Source of the DNA: Stratiolaelaps scimitus
Taxonomy: Eukaryota > Arthropoda > Arachnida > Mesostigmata > Laelapidae
Direction: 5' to 3'
Length of the DNA: 64,000 bases
Assembly (NCBI GenBank): GCA_019614645.1
Contig: JABWDB010000012.1
Span: 124,001 to 188,000 of the forward strand
Shown here: one piece after another, positions 1 through 14,700 of the stretch
Numbering within the stretch: position 1 is the stretch's first letter
Layout of the letters: every line of letters begins with the position of its first letter
Notes under the pieces: generated by a model
Database searches by the model: none
What the model was told of the DNA's origin: nothing
The model's input: only the letters and a program-made list of their open reading frames with translations
Position numbers and translations under genes: made by a program

Positions 1-620
1 TAATTTCGTGGTAGAATCCCCTCAGTGATTATTTTCTCGTTCGCTGCGACTCTTATTGATTTTATTTACTTATTTATTTAGACTTGTTCGCGGTTTGTCG
101 CTCAAGATCACTCGCTTCGTGCGCGACATTTTGCCACCACCACCGCCTCTGTCGTCGTCGCAAATGAAATTTTATGCAATGTTTTCATTGTCGATTTCTG
201 ACACACGTCGTTCATTGAGCTGCTTTGGTTGAGTCAGCTAAATAAATTTATAATAGTTCATGGGTTGTATCTTGTGTGCCGGTGCGTGCGAACCCCGGGC
301 ACGATTCGTTTGTGGATGTGCAAATTTGAGCGTCGAAGTTGAAGCAATAACAGAAGATCAAATCAAATCATGGTTTATCGTTGGGACTGCAATTTCACAA
401 TGTTTGATTACTCGGGGGCGCTGTTTGTCTTATATATATATATATAAGAGACGAACTAAAATAAAATGCACCAACTCAGAATGCGATATAGTTTCGTGAG
501 CCATTCGCCCTCAGTCATATACATTATAATCGTTGGTCGGATTCGACGAGTGCGCTCGACACTACAAGCCCGAGCGGATGGTGATTGACCAGACAACCAG
601 GTCATGGTGAAGTGCTGTCT

Positions 621-657
<37 letters not shown>

Positions 658-1740
658 CTGGTCTGCTATATTACTCTAATACCGGCTAAGTCATCAAAAT
701 ACCCAAAGAAATCTGTTATATCATTTATATATTATAATATTATAATTACAGTTCCAGTCTTTCCCGTGCTTTGTTTAGGTAATTTTTAATATCTAGTAAG
801 TACAGCACCCTGCATGTTAGTACGCGGGTAACATGACTTGAGTAACCGGCATTGCAGGATCGGTGTCCCATAGTTACGATTTCCATTTATAATATTTTTA
901 CTACCCCGACCTTTAGCAGTAGGTTTTAAGAGCTAATGAAATACTTGGTGTTCATCAGCCTATTCCTTATAAGAGGAAGTTTATCTATATTTAAATTTAT
1001 ACAGACATGAACGAAATTTATACATGGAAAGCGCACTTGCAACGATTAAGGCTTATATTATATATTTGACAGATCTGTCGTCTAATATTTTCTAACATTG
1101 TGGCTAGGCCAACCAGCTATTGCCACACTAATAGAAAATCTGTTTTGAGCAAATCCAAGATGAGAGAGAGGCTACCTTGCTTCACAACTACATCATATAA
1201 GGTCACATTTGCCTTGTCAAGACGTTACTAAACTTTGATTTGCCGGAGTGGAAACGGTTTGTGCGGAAAACGAGCAACAAGCAGTTCGCTAATGGAATAC
1301 GCTTTAAGTCTTTAAATGATCACGTGAAGTACTCTCAACCTAAAAATAGCTTGCACTATTCAGTTTGAGATAAAATAAAGGCTGCAAAGTAGTCATCTCG
1401 AAGGACCGTAACTGCAAATAGCTGTTGGCACCTATTCACCTTATTTGCCTCTCTTCTTTAGATATTACTAGCCCTTCTACGTTTTATATACATTTCTTGG
1501 CGTTGCAAACATTCTGTTATCAAGAACCAAACGAAACTCAACGCAAATTCGATGTATTGTAGTTGAATTGACTACAACTATTTTGATTTGCTCATACATT
1601 TCGCCGTTTGACGAAAATCATTTTTCCTTCTTTTAAGAATCTAACCTATTTCGAGAACGATTGTTCGATCGATCAACTGTCACATAGAGATCCGGCATAG
1701 CTAGTATATCTACTGTTTTTTCAGCTGTTCCCCTATGTGA
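1..1740. other. No gene recognised
   Basis: AT-rich sequence with a (TA)n tract at 624-651. Short open frames show no family signature. Confidence 0.6.
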
Positions 1741-1885
1741 CAGGTAAAGGTAAAGGTAAAGGCTTAATGGTTTATTGAAGGAGCTGCAATTTTACAATGC
1801 CGCAGCTTCAGGAGAAGGACTGCGATATGAAGCGATACCGAAAGCAGTTGTACCGTGGATGTTAAATGTTGGGAACGTGAGAAAC
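1741..1885 (-). repeat. Dispersed repeat: (TTTACC)n-tailed element end plus a SINE-related segment
   Basis: On the minus strand, gcattgtaaaattgcagctc runs into cttcaataaacc and three TTTACC units (1743-1760). The neighbouring 1827-1882 resembles the SINE tail segment (tgaagcgataccgaaag, taccgtggatgttaaatgtt). The first block recurs at 8641 and 38209. The parent element is not identified. Confidence 0.6.
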
Positions 1886-4800
1886 CTTATACCTCGGGCC
1901 GAGCTGAAAAGAGAAGCAGAGGTAACTAGAGCCCATATATATATATAACTTAACTTAATGTCTGTCTCGAGCTTGTTCGCGAACTGTAGGGCAGGGGCAC
2001 TGAATAGGAACAAGATATGATTACGGTAAGAAGCTAAACAGGATGCCGCCTATGTAACACGGAGGAAGAGTGGAACAATGGGGACTGTCGTAATACATTG
2101 GGATGTTCTAGGTAATTGCATAACGTACAGTCTAAGTGAGGCTCTAGGCATCACTAAGCGCCAGGAGAGCTCAGGTCTCAGACCGCGTTGCCGCTTTAGG
2201 AAAAGTCATGTAAAGAAGGTTAAATAAACTGCACACATATACAACATGTATTATATTTTATTTGATAAGGATATACATATATATGTATATATATAGTGCG
2301 CGCTTATAATAGTATTATATGTATCGTTTGTTTACTTTTACTACCACTCGGTATACAGAGGTACTGATATATATATATATATGTATAAGTCTACTAACAT
2401 TATGCTATCCATGGTGGGTCGGTGACATGCTCGGTATGCTCGACCTGTGACTTTACTTTACTTCGCATACTGTACGGATGTAAGTATCCGTTCTATAAAA
2501 TCAAATCCATGCGTGCTGTGAGTTTCTCAAAGTACACCAAAAGTAAATGATTGACTAGCCATCTGATCCTAACAGTCAACAGGGATCCGGTATTCATAAT
2601 GTAGGGAACAATCGCCCCTCCATCACTAAATAGCCTTGTTTGTTGTGCATAACACTACAGTGAGCGGATAAATATCTCATTCTGCTGCTAAATAAACAAT
2701 TAACTCGTTATGTTGAACTCGCTTGATGAAATGAAACCAACCAAACCTTGTGAAGCAACTACCACAAATACAGTTATTTTATAAAGTCACAAAAACCTTC
2801 GTTCACTATATTATAGGTTGGCGATGCTGGCGCCATCATTTTTGATTTCCAAACGCGTACATCGCACATGCATTTGTAAAGTAGTTTATGTATGTCGATA
2901 TGTTGACCTATTCTGGATGATTGGTCTATTGCGTTGTGTCCCTACTCTATGACGTTGATGTCAATGGAACAAAATTGCTGCCTCGCGTTTGTGCTGCTGA
3001 AGTGTCTACTTCTGTCTTCAATCTGCGCTTTGCAGAAGGAACTGAAAAGAAATCATTAGCGACATAGTTCGCTGCCATCGAAATAACAACTGCTCACAAT
3101 TACCGATATTTCCACAAGCCTAGTCTGCTACGCATTTTTATACCCCTTTCTCCCACCTAAGTGCGTTTCCTAGATACGCTGAACAATCTATTTTTGGTGC
3201 TGATGAGTATTGCGATCGGTTGGAACGGCGTTGAAGCGCAATTATTTTCGGGCTGGGGGCTGAACTGAGCGAAACTTGAGAGCTATGAATATATTGTTCG
3301 ATCGAGTAGTTTGAATCTTTGATCTTCTTCGCGCATGGGCCTTTGTATGAATTGCTGCCGTATTTTATTTCTGAAGCGGACCCACTATGTCGCGAGGTGG
3401 AGGAGTCAACGGAAAAAGGAAGAAAAAAAAAGCAATATGCGCATATGAGGCCTTCAGACAGCGTATTGCATTGCTTAATTGAAATGAGAAACATTTAATT
3501 AATCCACTAATTCCTCGCTCGTGGGTGACGTGCGTGAAAACGACTCATTCGCAAATAATATTATTGTATGAACACCTTCCAGAAGAGGCTAATAAATCAT
3601 GCCTCTTTGATCCTGGAATACCAGTATACACATACCGCGCCAAAGTGCAGTGCTTCTAATGTTTATTCTATTATATATTATAGATATTGAACGCCGTCCG
3701 CATAAGAGCCATGTCCTCACCGAAGTAAGCGAAAAGACGAAGAAAAGCCTGTCACGGATAACCTTCCACATTTGACATTTCGATTTGCTTTATCCCTGTT
3801 CTATATATAACATTAAATGCACTGCGTCGTTTGAAAGGGTAACATACTTATAATAGATATCAGACATTAGTAATGACAACCTATTATATACGTATGCGTT
3901 AACTCACCACAATTTACTGCAAAATGTATGCGTACCCATGAGGGCCTCTTTACGTAACAAGTGTCATCATACCTACTTCTATATTTTGCGGTATTCACTT
4001 GCGCTAATTCATCCATCTGCCTTGGCGAGTCGCAGATGCATGTCGGCCGTGGGTAACAACGAGGACGTTAGCAAAGCTGGGGAAATCCCACCATCACGTG
4101 TGCCCCACAAGTCGTCACTCGTACATATTTTGGTTCCAGCGTTGTTGCACATTATGAATGTCCATCCATAGCAATGAGTGAATGACGGAGTACATGAATA
4201 ATCGTCTAAACAATCGCTTGAAAATTTACAAAGCTCATGAGTTCTCTCTGTCGCTCTTCCTCGCACCAACTATCCCTGTATGCTATATATCAATCTGTCC
4301 ATATATGTGTATGTATATCTATCCATGCAGACTGTAGAGAATAGCCTTGTCGTACTACGGTAGTTAATCACTACCACCACAGCAAGTCTTCGCGCTTTAC
4401 GCTTCTGGTGGCACCACCTACCACGCGAAACCGCACCTGCATCAGCAGCATTCTACCAACGTAAATTAATCGTACCCCACCCAGACGGCAGACCGTTAGT
4501 TCGGTTGGAGGCAAGCAGCGTCTCGTCACTAAAGCCGGATGAAATGCCAATTAAGCTAGAGCATATCCCACTCGCCAATTGCTTCGCCGCCGAACCTGAC
4601 GACTAAGAAAGAACTAGCAGCAGACGACGACTAAGAAAGAACACTGCGCGTGCGCGCCTTCAGACGTTATCTGGCGAAGTAGCCAACCCCAGTCAGTTAG
4701 TTATTATAGTTGGGCGATCAAGCTAACGTTGCGTTCCGCTGTATCGTCTTGCCAGCTCACAGCTACGGTTGCCTCTGCTGCTGACAACAGTCAAACAACA

Positions 4801-7800
4801 TTCTTTCGTCCGGTAAAAGTTGGTCAAGGTTTAGACGCTATCGGGACTTACTACCAGAAAGGCTGGTGCGACGGCGCCAGAAGGGTTGTTGCGCAAATTC
4901 GGCAGTTCCTCCCTCCTACATAAGCTACTGGCGCTACTCTGTGCTGGTTGCGGCGTCAGTGGCTGCTGCTGTTCAACGATGAAGCTCAGTTGAGCTGATC
5001 TGACGAACTGGTTGGCATCTATCTGCTACTAATACAGACCATACGGACGAACGATCAGGCAGAAAAACCGAGAAAACATAAGCACACGATGACGATGATT
5101 ATGGTCTTCAAATGATAGTGATGTACGAACGACTATTGGGGCAGTGCGCACGAGTATGGCTGGCAGGGTGAGTCTGTCCAGGTGGACTGTATAATACATT
5201 GAACGATGCTGCTGATTACACTGCTGGGGAGGAGGCGCAATTGCAAGTATGTGGTTGACGTAGTAGTCGTAGATGTATTAAAATAGATGTCAAAACTAGC
5301 CAATAAATCTCTGAATGGAAGGTCTTTTTTTCAGGGCAGATCATTGATGTATGCGTGTATATATATGTTCGCACTGGAAAGAAATATGGAGTAATATGAT
5401 TTGTTTCGTTGTATGAATGTCACGTGATTTGGAGAACAAGCCGTCGAGAAGCCGTTTAGAATCGTTTAGATGAATCGAAAGTAGGGCGTGAGCGTCAACG
5501 GGAAAGTGCGACGTTAAATCGAGAAAACCAATTAGCAACTGACAAACCCTTGGGAACAACAGATGATTGAGTTGGTAATTTCTAGTTAACGCGGATTGCT
5601 CTGTTTGAGAATAAGAAAGAGAATGTTATATGGAAAAGCTGGATAAAGACTGAAGTTTACTTCATGGTCCAAGTCGAACGTGTTGTAATGGCATGATATG
5701 CCGCATCCGTGTTGAACCACTACGGATTGACGCTACCCGATAGGACTCCAAGACGTGAACAAAAACAAAATGCCGTACGTGATAACCCACCACAGTCGAA
5801 GAAGACGAAAAGCGACCTTCAACGGGTCAGAACTGAGTTGTCGAAGATGCAAGAACAACTTATGAATTTGTCTCCTGTCTGGCGCATTTTACTATAAGCT
5901 TAGTTGAACTGAAAAACAAACAAGAATCAACGGCAACTTCTTGATTAACTTATTATATTACACACACAAAAGATAGTCCACCTGCTCCAAAATTATTGTT
6001 GTTAATATCGCTGTTATGTAATCATGTACGATCTAGTACTTATGAGCGATAGGAGAACAATGCGTTCGTTATTTACCTATTTTGCTCACTATTGAAACAA
6101 CTTGTCCATCGCTCTGCTTTCACACCTACAATCTAATCGTTTTGTTGAACGCTACCCATTTTGGCCTGAGCCAGTCACGAAGCCACCGCGATATTCTATG
6201 GAAGGCAAAAAGATCTATTTGACGACTCCAATCATCTTGCTGTACGTTATCTCTGGCTGTATAGATCGGTCCACTTGGCAGACGTGTAAGGTATTTGAAC
6301 AATGCCCTCGTGTTGTCAATGTGTTTACATCGAACAATGATTTGAGCCTGCTCACGTGCCGATTCCTGCCTTCTGTTTGTTCGGCAACAAACAAAGCCAT
6401 AACCAGTCTTCTGACGATCAGAAGTTCCAGTAATCGTACCTCTGCTATACAATGCATTTACAAAACAGCTAACTGTTGACCGATGTTTCTTTCTGGTAAC
6501 TGTGATGCTATAGCAAATAGCAAGTCACTTTTTATATATGATGTCGAACAGGATAAATCGATGCTGATGTCACAATACCACATATATTATCATTACTACC
6601 ATATGTATGATGCCGCAACGACTTTGCTTCGGGTTTGAACCTCTTCAAAACGTATATGAACAGACGTCGTAAAATTTTGGATTCGATGTCAAAATGCAGA
6701 CTTGTTGCAACGACCTTAGTGAGTGAAGTCAGCTGTGCGTACCCGAATGTTGGTATATCAGTTGTCAAATAATAGAAAAATTATGCCTCGGCAACTTTAT
6801 CACCGTATCTTGAGATGAGTAATTCGCGTGTTGTAGCTAATAGGACTAAAACATAAGGCAAAGAAATGACGTAACACTTTTGTTAGAGGCCGATAACAGT
6901 AGACGCGCCTCCTCCCTTAGACCTCACTCTCATGAGGCAACCTGGTCCAGGCTCCCGATCGATGAGCACCGAACTTAACTCAATGTCAACGTGTATCAAT
7001 TCATTACGAATTTGGAACAGATTTCTTTATTATACGATCGGTTGTATGCAGAGGTCGTATGCAACGATGTCTAAGCTTTAACATATGGCGACAAAAACTC
7101 CCTTTGAATCACAGTTGCACCATAACAGGGTCATTTCAGGCGTATATTATATGATGTATATAATTTCGAAAGTGAGATGCGATTACAAGAAACTTTTCAA
7201 TTCACCTTGTATAAGCCATGGAAGAGTGTTGCATGCCCTTAAACTTGGAGGGTGCGCATAAAGATTATTGAATTACAAGCTAATACTAAACCTCCTAAAA
7301 ATCAGCTGAAGAGCAGACAAGTGATCATATTAGGCTGCACCAATCCTGCGTTTCATATGATGAAAGTCATAACTTTTGGATGCAATGAGTGGAGTAAACA
7401 AAATAGTTTGCAGTACAGTTCATAGGTACCAGTCTTGGGTAGATTGGCTGGCCTGTTACGGGTTCCTCCTCCTTCACCAGTCCCTCCCCGCGCATTCTCG
7501 CTACGGGCCGGGGACTAGGTGATCGAGCGTTCCCGTGCAGGACCCCAACACGGAAGCCACAGTAGTCATAGGAGACTAAGGCACCCGGCTATAGAACACT
7601 AGCCGGAGCAGTACACACCTTCCCCAGAGATCGAAGTAATGCCAAGCGTGCCGACTCTGGGGAAGAGATACACTCTCAGCAGAGGATGGTTTTAGCAGAC
7701 GAGGCGTTTTGTCATCCACGTCAACCCTGCACTGGATCGGCCCACTTTCATGGAGATTGGAATGTCTCAGGTGGTCACCGTGCGTTTGAAGAAAATTTCC

Positions 7801-8640
7801 TCCTCTAAAAAAAAAAAAATGGGCATGGTGTGGTGGGTAAACGAGGCAATATTAGAATCAAAATGAGTTTTTTAGAGTCGGGGTTTCAAATCTGTGTTAT
7901 GGTCAGTATCTCCGCAATTAGATTTGAAAATGAGTAGTGGCAACTAATGTGGTCTGCGGCACAGCTACCACTGTGCAGAAAGGATGGCACCGTACCCCTC
8001 CTGTATGCACCATAAATACTGCGTGTTTACAGAACGAGGCTTTCCACAGACACCATATTGAACACGATAGTCGTTTACAAGTTGGAAGCGGATAGACATC
8101 CTAGCGAGGAGGTCTGGGGAGAGAGAAGGGAAGCAGCTGAGAGTCAGCTAACCACGTGATGTCCGTACGCTAAGTAGGATGTGTGATGCTCGTGGCTGGA
8201 CTTGTACACCCCTCACTATCCTCACTGAATGAATGAGCTAAGCGATACCGGGAAGGAGCGCTGTTGGACATCATCAACAGTTCCAGCAGGAGGGGGTGTT
8301 GTCATGAATTAGCATGGCATTACCCTCTCTTTTGAAGAAACGTACAGTTCAGAGGTACTCACGTTTATCGTTTACACAGTATACCCAGGCCGCGGAGAAC
8401 TTCTCTCTCTCCCTCTCTCTCGTACGTCCTCTCTCTCAATCTCTCTCACGCATCACCCTGTAAAGAGGGCTTCCACCTGAGAGCCCATGAGGCTTCACTT
8501 GGATTAGGCCTTGTAATCCAAGAAGTAGTGGTAATCTATGGTTAAACCTATTACTCGACGGACTGACTTTAAATGGAAAGAAACTGATGTTATCAGCAGA
8601 GTCGCCTTACACAATTGTTCCACTTGTAACACTTACTGAA
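1886..8640. other. No gene recognised upstream of the CRAL-TRIO gene
   Basis: Unique-looking non-coding sequence. The stretch 4380-5000 is more GC-rich and could hold a promoter or the missing first non-coding exon, but nothing specific supports that. 7443-7819 is a GC-rich block ending in 13 A, possibly a retroposed repeat. CT-rich runs lie at 8400-8450. Confidence 0.5.
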
Positions 8641-8703
8641 CTTAAGCGTTGTAAAATTGCACTTACCTTAATAAACCAATAAAGAATCTTGGCCTTTACT
8701 TTA
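8641..8703 (+). repeat. Element 3' end (TTTAC-tailed family) abutting a CRAL-TRIO splice acceptor
   Basis: cttaagcgttgtaaaattgc followed by taataaaccaataaag and cctttact matches the copies at 38209-38266 and, reversed, at 1741-1800. It ends about 22 bases before the acceptor at 8725. Confidence 0.6.
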
Positions 8704-8738
8704 TCTACTCATCATTTTCTCACAGATCCATTGCGGCG

Positions 8739-11678
8739 ATGGTGGCGACGCCGAGTGAGGTCGATGTTGTCGAGGTGGCCGCCCCAGCAGTCGAAATGGA
8801 TAGCAACAGCAGCGAAGGCGACAACGTCAAAGAGTCGAAGAAAAAGTCCCGAAAGGAACGGAAACGCGAGAAGAAAGAGCGCAAACTCGCTGAGAAGCAG
8901 CGAATTGACGAGGCGCTGGATCCTGCAACCGAATTCGCCGAGCCGCCAGAGGAGCATGACGAACAGCTGAAACAGAAAATGCTCCAGGAGTTCCGCGAAT
9001 GGGTCAAACTGCAGCCCCATTTTGTCAACTGTCGTACAGGTATGTGGTGTAGACAAGTTAAAGTAACTTAAATTGATGTCGTCGATTTAGTGGCCTATAA
9101 TTTTTTGTCAGGTCTTGTCAAGTAATTCGGCTTTGCGGACAAAGGCAGACAAGGGGTCCGAAAATTATGTGAAACCTTAGATAAATGATAGACCGAATGA
9201 TGTCTTGCTAATACTTTTATGTATGGATACAAATCGTTATTTCGACTATGTAGTCAATCAACAACGTTTCACGCTGTTCTTCACAATTCTCATCTCCATT
9301 TAAGATCCTTCTCTCGTGGATTTTTATTAATCTTTTTCTTATTGATGAAAATGTTCGCGGACATATTGGTGTAAGTAAATACTTTGATAGGCTCAAAGGT
9401 CAGTTTGCTACCGAGTCTAAGAATGACCCTCCAAGATTACCTCTGTGGTTTCCGGTATAATGTATGATGACAATGTCATGTTTCAGATGATTCGTTCCTG
9501 TTGCGATTTCTTCGCACCCGAAAGTATTGCCTCCAGTCCGCGCAAGACACGTTGGATCGCTACCTGACTGTTCGTACGCATTACCCTGTGTTTTTCAAGA
9601 ATCCCGACCTTTCGGATCAGGGTCTAAGGGATATCCTTTCTCGAGGCTACCTTTTTCCGTTGATGGAAAAGGATCCTGAGGGACGGACGATCGTATTCGG
9701 ACTTGCTGGTGAGTTGAGTGGGTTAACCGAAAGCACACGATGCAAATGCCTTTTTCCACCAATACCCCTGACAAACTATCTATCACTGAATCAAACTCAT
9801 TAAACAGGAAAACATCTCAATAAGTCTATCTTCGAGCAGTATTGCGTGAAGTAGGAATGACGGCAATGTGCTTCGTTACTCACAAACTACGCTAACTCGG
9901 CAACTACTTTACTTTTAAAATCCTTAAATCCTCGCATAATTTCAGATTGCAGCTTTTTTTTATGATTAAACGTGAATTCCGGCAAATACACATAAATCCT
10001 TAATTGTCCCTTTCCTTATTATGAATACTAGTCCCCCTAACGGCGCCATGTGTGGCATTCTGAGTGCGCTAATATATAGTGCTTTATAGATCTGTATTCA
10101 GAAACAGCATGTCACCAGCCGTACAGTATGGGACAAAACCTTCAACCCGTCACTAAACCCTCAACGCTGTGTCGTTGCTACCTACAAACTGTGGTTACTA
10201 TCTCGCTTCATGGTCTTTGTGCTAAGGAAATCTATTATAAAATATCCCCGTTACCTTTTCCTAGAAACCCAGATAATTAGTTTTTGAAATAATAATCCGA
10301 GAAACACAAACTTAGGGAAATACATTTTTTTCTAATTCAAAAGGTAGACGACAGCTCTCAAAAGTGTTATTTTGCTTATTATTATTATTATTTTAAACAA
10401 ACGTGAATGCTCCATCGACACCAAGAGTTGGAGCACTGAGCCCAAAGCTCAAATGCATGGTGCATCGTTTGCGCTGTTCCTGCTGCTGAGCAAAACATGG
10501 GATCATCGATCAGAGTGAAATTACCTCGATCCATTGTATCGTTACACCCTCCCGACTGAGCGGGGGACAGCAGTTTTGTTTGATTTGTTTTGCCAGATGC
10601 GAGTGTCTGACGATCCAATAGTCATCAAGTGTTACAAAAATGGTCGACGAGCGTTTCGCTCGTACCTGTGGCGATAATATCCAAAAGTGGGTTGATTTTC
10701 GCTCGATGCAAAAGCGTTTAGTCAGCTTTTCGTTCAGCATATTCACTCACATTTAAGCTGAACCAGCTGAGAGTAGCATATGCGTTTGTAGAACTAATTA
10801 TAGAATGAGAACCAATTATTCTTCAACGGATCTTTTAGTACTCCTTATGGCGTCGTGGTCCACCACGCTCAATGGGCCCAAAACAAGAAGCAGTATTAAT
10901 TAACCTAGGTATCCTGTGTTACATTCTGAAACAACATATTCTATTGCGTGCATGCATTTACTATATGTTGTAAATTTCATCCATCATAGACAATAATACT
11001 CTGTAGTACATTTATAAATACTAGTATCGTATCGATCAGTACTTGTAGTGTTCATTCATTTATAATGGAAGTTCTTCTATAATAGTACAGATATTTATAG
11101 AACAAAAGGGGGACACAATCGTTTAAATGCTATTCAATGTGTGAAAAATGTAATACTATAATGCTATACTTCTATATACCTCCCCGTACGGCAGCTTCAT
11201 GTCCGTTCTTTGAACATATTCATGCATACTTACGTATACTATAGTATATCGAATATAATAAAGAATACTCAACGCCATATTGATTATGCGCTGGCTGTAT
11301 AAATGAAAAGCATCATTTCTATGACCCTGATTATCACAAAATCTATCCATTCGGATCTAGTTCAAGTTCAAAGGTTATTTAACATGCGATGCATTGAACC
11401 AACTGAGTCCTTCGCTCTGGCGTCTTTTATACTAGGCTTGGCGTGGTGCTGGTCATCTTTTATAATAAGGGTGACTATCTCTGTGGGAGGAATTAGCTTC
11501 CATCACTAAAGGTTTCGTTTAGTGAACGAAATGCACATTGATCAGCGCACATCTCTCCTAGTCGATTTCTGTGTATACAATGTTCATAGTGCATTGCAGA
11601 AGTCGGATCTCCGCGAACGACTTGATCTCATCATTATTGTACTGCAATATACGAAGCCTATTTTTTGTTTGTCACTTG

Positions 11679-11713
<35 letters not shown>

Positions 11714-14700
11714 TATTCGTTTTAGAAACAAAAATGCGAAGTACGGTAAAAATAAATTGATTGTTTAAACACTTTGGTGATTGTCTTATAACAAAACTGT
11801 TAGTTGAGCCTTATTGCTCTGTCAGTCACGTCAAGCTATCTAAAATATATACACTATCCTAAAATCATCGTTCTTTTAGTACCTTTATTTCATTCTCGTT
11901 TCGCTAGTTATTTCGTTACTCGACGAAACATGCGGCCGCCAGCAAGTGTATTTGCGGCAATCGCTCAGGGTTCGCGTGAGGAAAATCGAATTCTACCTCA
12001 TCGACTTCATATTCTGCTGTCGTTGATGTGGTTATTTTCACACAAACTCCAACATCCTTCTAAACTGTCTAGAAATATTGTCCCGGCATATTTCGAAGTT
12101 CTATTTGATCAACTTCTGTTAATGATATGCTATTTTGATAACAACAACGCAAATATGACAGTATTTGTATACCACTGTAATAGAGTATGTACTATAGATA
12201 GATGAATATGCACGTCTCGATAGAAAACTGTGCCAGGGTTGGCCAGGACAGCTATTGGTTAATCTCGCTAGATCACTGCTCTGTCCGTTGATGCTGCGAT
12301 TGCTGCTCTATGGTATAATAATAATAATAATAATAACACAAACGAGATCGCTATCAATTGCCGTACAGTTTCGCTATAATAACTACTATAAGAGCTACGG
12401 CAGCCATTCAGAACCGAAATGATCAAAGCGAGGTCATTTGCCTCTATGTCTCCCCTTGATTGCAATAACCGCTTTCGCTGTCTTTTCCACCTCACCATGC
12501 AACAATATCAGATTTGCCTATAATGCACGTCTGTGCAAGCATGAGTAAATGCGCGGGCAGAGGGTGCTGGATCTTCGGTTAATTGTAGGTGTTTGTTTTT
12601 TAACTGCATAATATTAACAATTGCTTTATGTGAATGTGTCTTGTTTAATTGTGTTGAGTTGCATTTTGCCACACGTAAATAAGAATGATTCGTTTGTAGA
12701 GACGGAGGAGACGCTTAAAAAAACAAGCACGTCTTATATGCGGTAGAAAATTGGATACGGACTCTTGTTGTAGTACGCAAGTTTGCTATGCGGGATTTTA
12801 CCTGTGGGCTGTCTCGCCCCTCACGTTCTCTGAGTGTTCATTTTTCGGCCATGTCTTATTTCAATGTAGGTATTTCTCAGAAGTTTCTGCTTCCTGCGTG
12901 AAAACCCTTTTTGTATCTAGAATACTTACTTTGGACGGCTTTCACTTCGCAGCTTGCATAACAATGCATCTCGTATAATAAAATTCGCTTTCGACGCTAC
13001 GTTCATTTAATGGAGGTTGCTAACAAGTTGATGGGATGAAGAGTCCTGCTAAAGTTCTGCGGATGGAAAAATGAATACATCTTCTTACTCGAGGACAGTA
13101 TCGGCAATACTCGTCTAATACTTGGCATTTCCATCAGCACGATTGACACGTGATGCTAATCTCATAATATGCGGCGGCCTTTATCCTTTGCTTAAGCGGT
13201 GTGCATTTTATTTGAGTCAGCCATGTGAAGAGAAAAAGCAAAACATATGCTGATAGATAGCGATGATAGATATTGCTTCGTAAACGTATTCAGCGAATTG
13301 GCAATATACTGACTAAGCTATTTTGCTGCTTTTGTACCGGTTGAGTGACTTTGTGCGCGATGTTGCATCAAAATATTGCGCCTGTCAAATTTAGCTTTAG
13401 ACTGGATATGAGGACTAATACACACAGAATTGGTGCATTTGGGCGAATGTTGCGACCATTACCTGGATTCCAAAAATTTCTTTTCGGCATGTCAGTTCGG
13501 TTTCCGTAGGTCACGGTCTACAGAGCTCGCTCTTGGCCGTCTTTGGCAGAAGATTTCTGATACCATCGAGAACAACAAATTGTGCTTAGGTGTTTTCCTT
13601 GATGTATCCGCGGCCTTCAACTGTGTATCTCACTCATACTTTCTGCAGATGGTCTGTCAAGATTCAATGCGTACAGCTGTGCGGTATAGCAGTTCCCATG
13701 TCTCCAAAGGTCAAATGTTTAGGCTTGACGTTTCAGGAGACGCTTTCGTGTCATGACCACGTGTCCACTCTTGTTCCTAAATGTTATGCGGTTATCGCAT
13801 CTCTCCGTCGACTTAGAGAGGCAGGTGTTCCGGTCGCTGGGTTGCTGGTGGTCTATAAAGGGCTACTGATCCCACTGTTATGTTACGGTATCAGAATCTG
13901 GGGGGCGGGGATTAAAGGTACAGTTTACAGAGGGGAAGTCATCCAAAATGAAGCTCTGAGAGTGATATTTGGACGTAGACGCAGGGACTCTGTTTCTGAT
14001 CTGATGAAACAATTCGAACTGCTGAACCTGAGAGACATCTGTACAATGCAGACGGCCCTCCTTGCTTTCAAAATCCAACGTGGTATGATACCCGAAGACA
14101 TCTGCTTCCCTATAGTTACTACGATGAAACGCTCGACCCGGCGCCCGACGGTGTTTATGATGCCATTTACCATCAAGGAGTCTAGCCGCCGTGCCTTAGC
14201 TTATCGTCTACCGTTCGTCTGGGGCTCGCTCCCTCGCGAGATTCGTTCCCTCACTACAGCTAAAAAGTTTGCCTGTGAAGTGGGGAGGTATTTGGTGGGG
14301 AAGGACTGATAGGTATATAATGCGTGTTAATTCGCGTGCGCTTAAGACGGCAACAGGAACTAACTTGTGATTATTTCGAAGATTTACTACTACTAACATA
14401 CACAGTGGATGTGGTGTATATATGTACATATTGTATTGGCTGTTTGACTTCACATTCTGCTCGACTGCGTTGAGGTCATACATTTGTGTCAAATGGCATA
14501 TGTATGTATATTGCAGTTCCGAGAATAAACATTTGATTATGATATGATATGATTTTATAAAACGATTGTGCCGACTGGCTATTGCTATTCGACCTGTGTG
14601 AACCGTACCGCAGATCAGCCCACTTTAATGGATATGGACACCCAGGCGCAATCACGTTGTAATTATCTTACGATATATACATACAGACTGTAACAAAACA

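Noticed and set aside
6102..6479. Long overlapping frames on both strands near 6.1-6.5 kb
   Set aside because: Neither translation shows a recognisable family, and there are no convincing splice partners.
8712..9056. Minus-strand open frames over the first CRAL-TRIO exon
   Set aside because: They mirror the Lys/Glu-rich plus-strand coding sequence and have no signature of their own.
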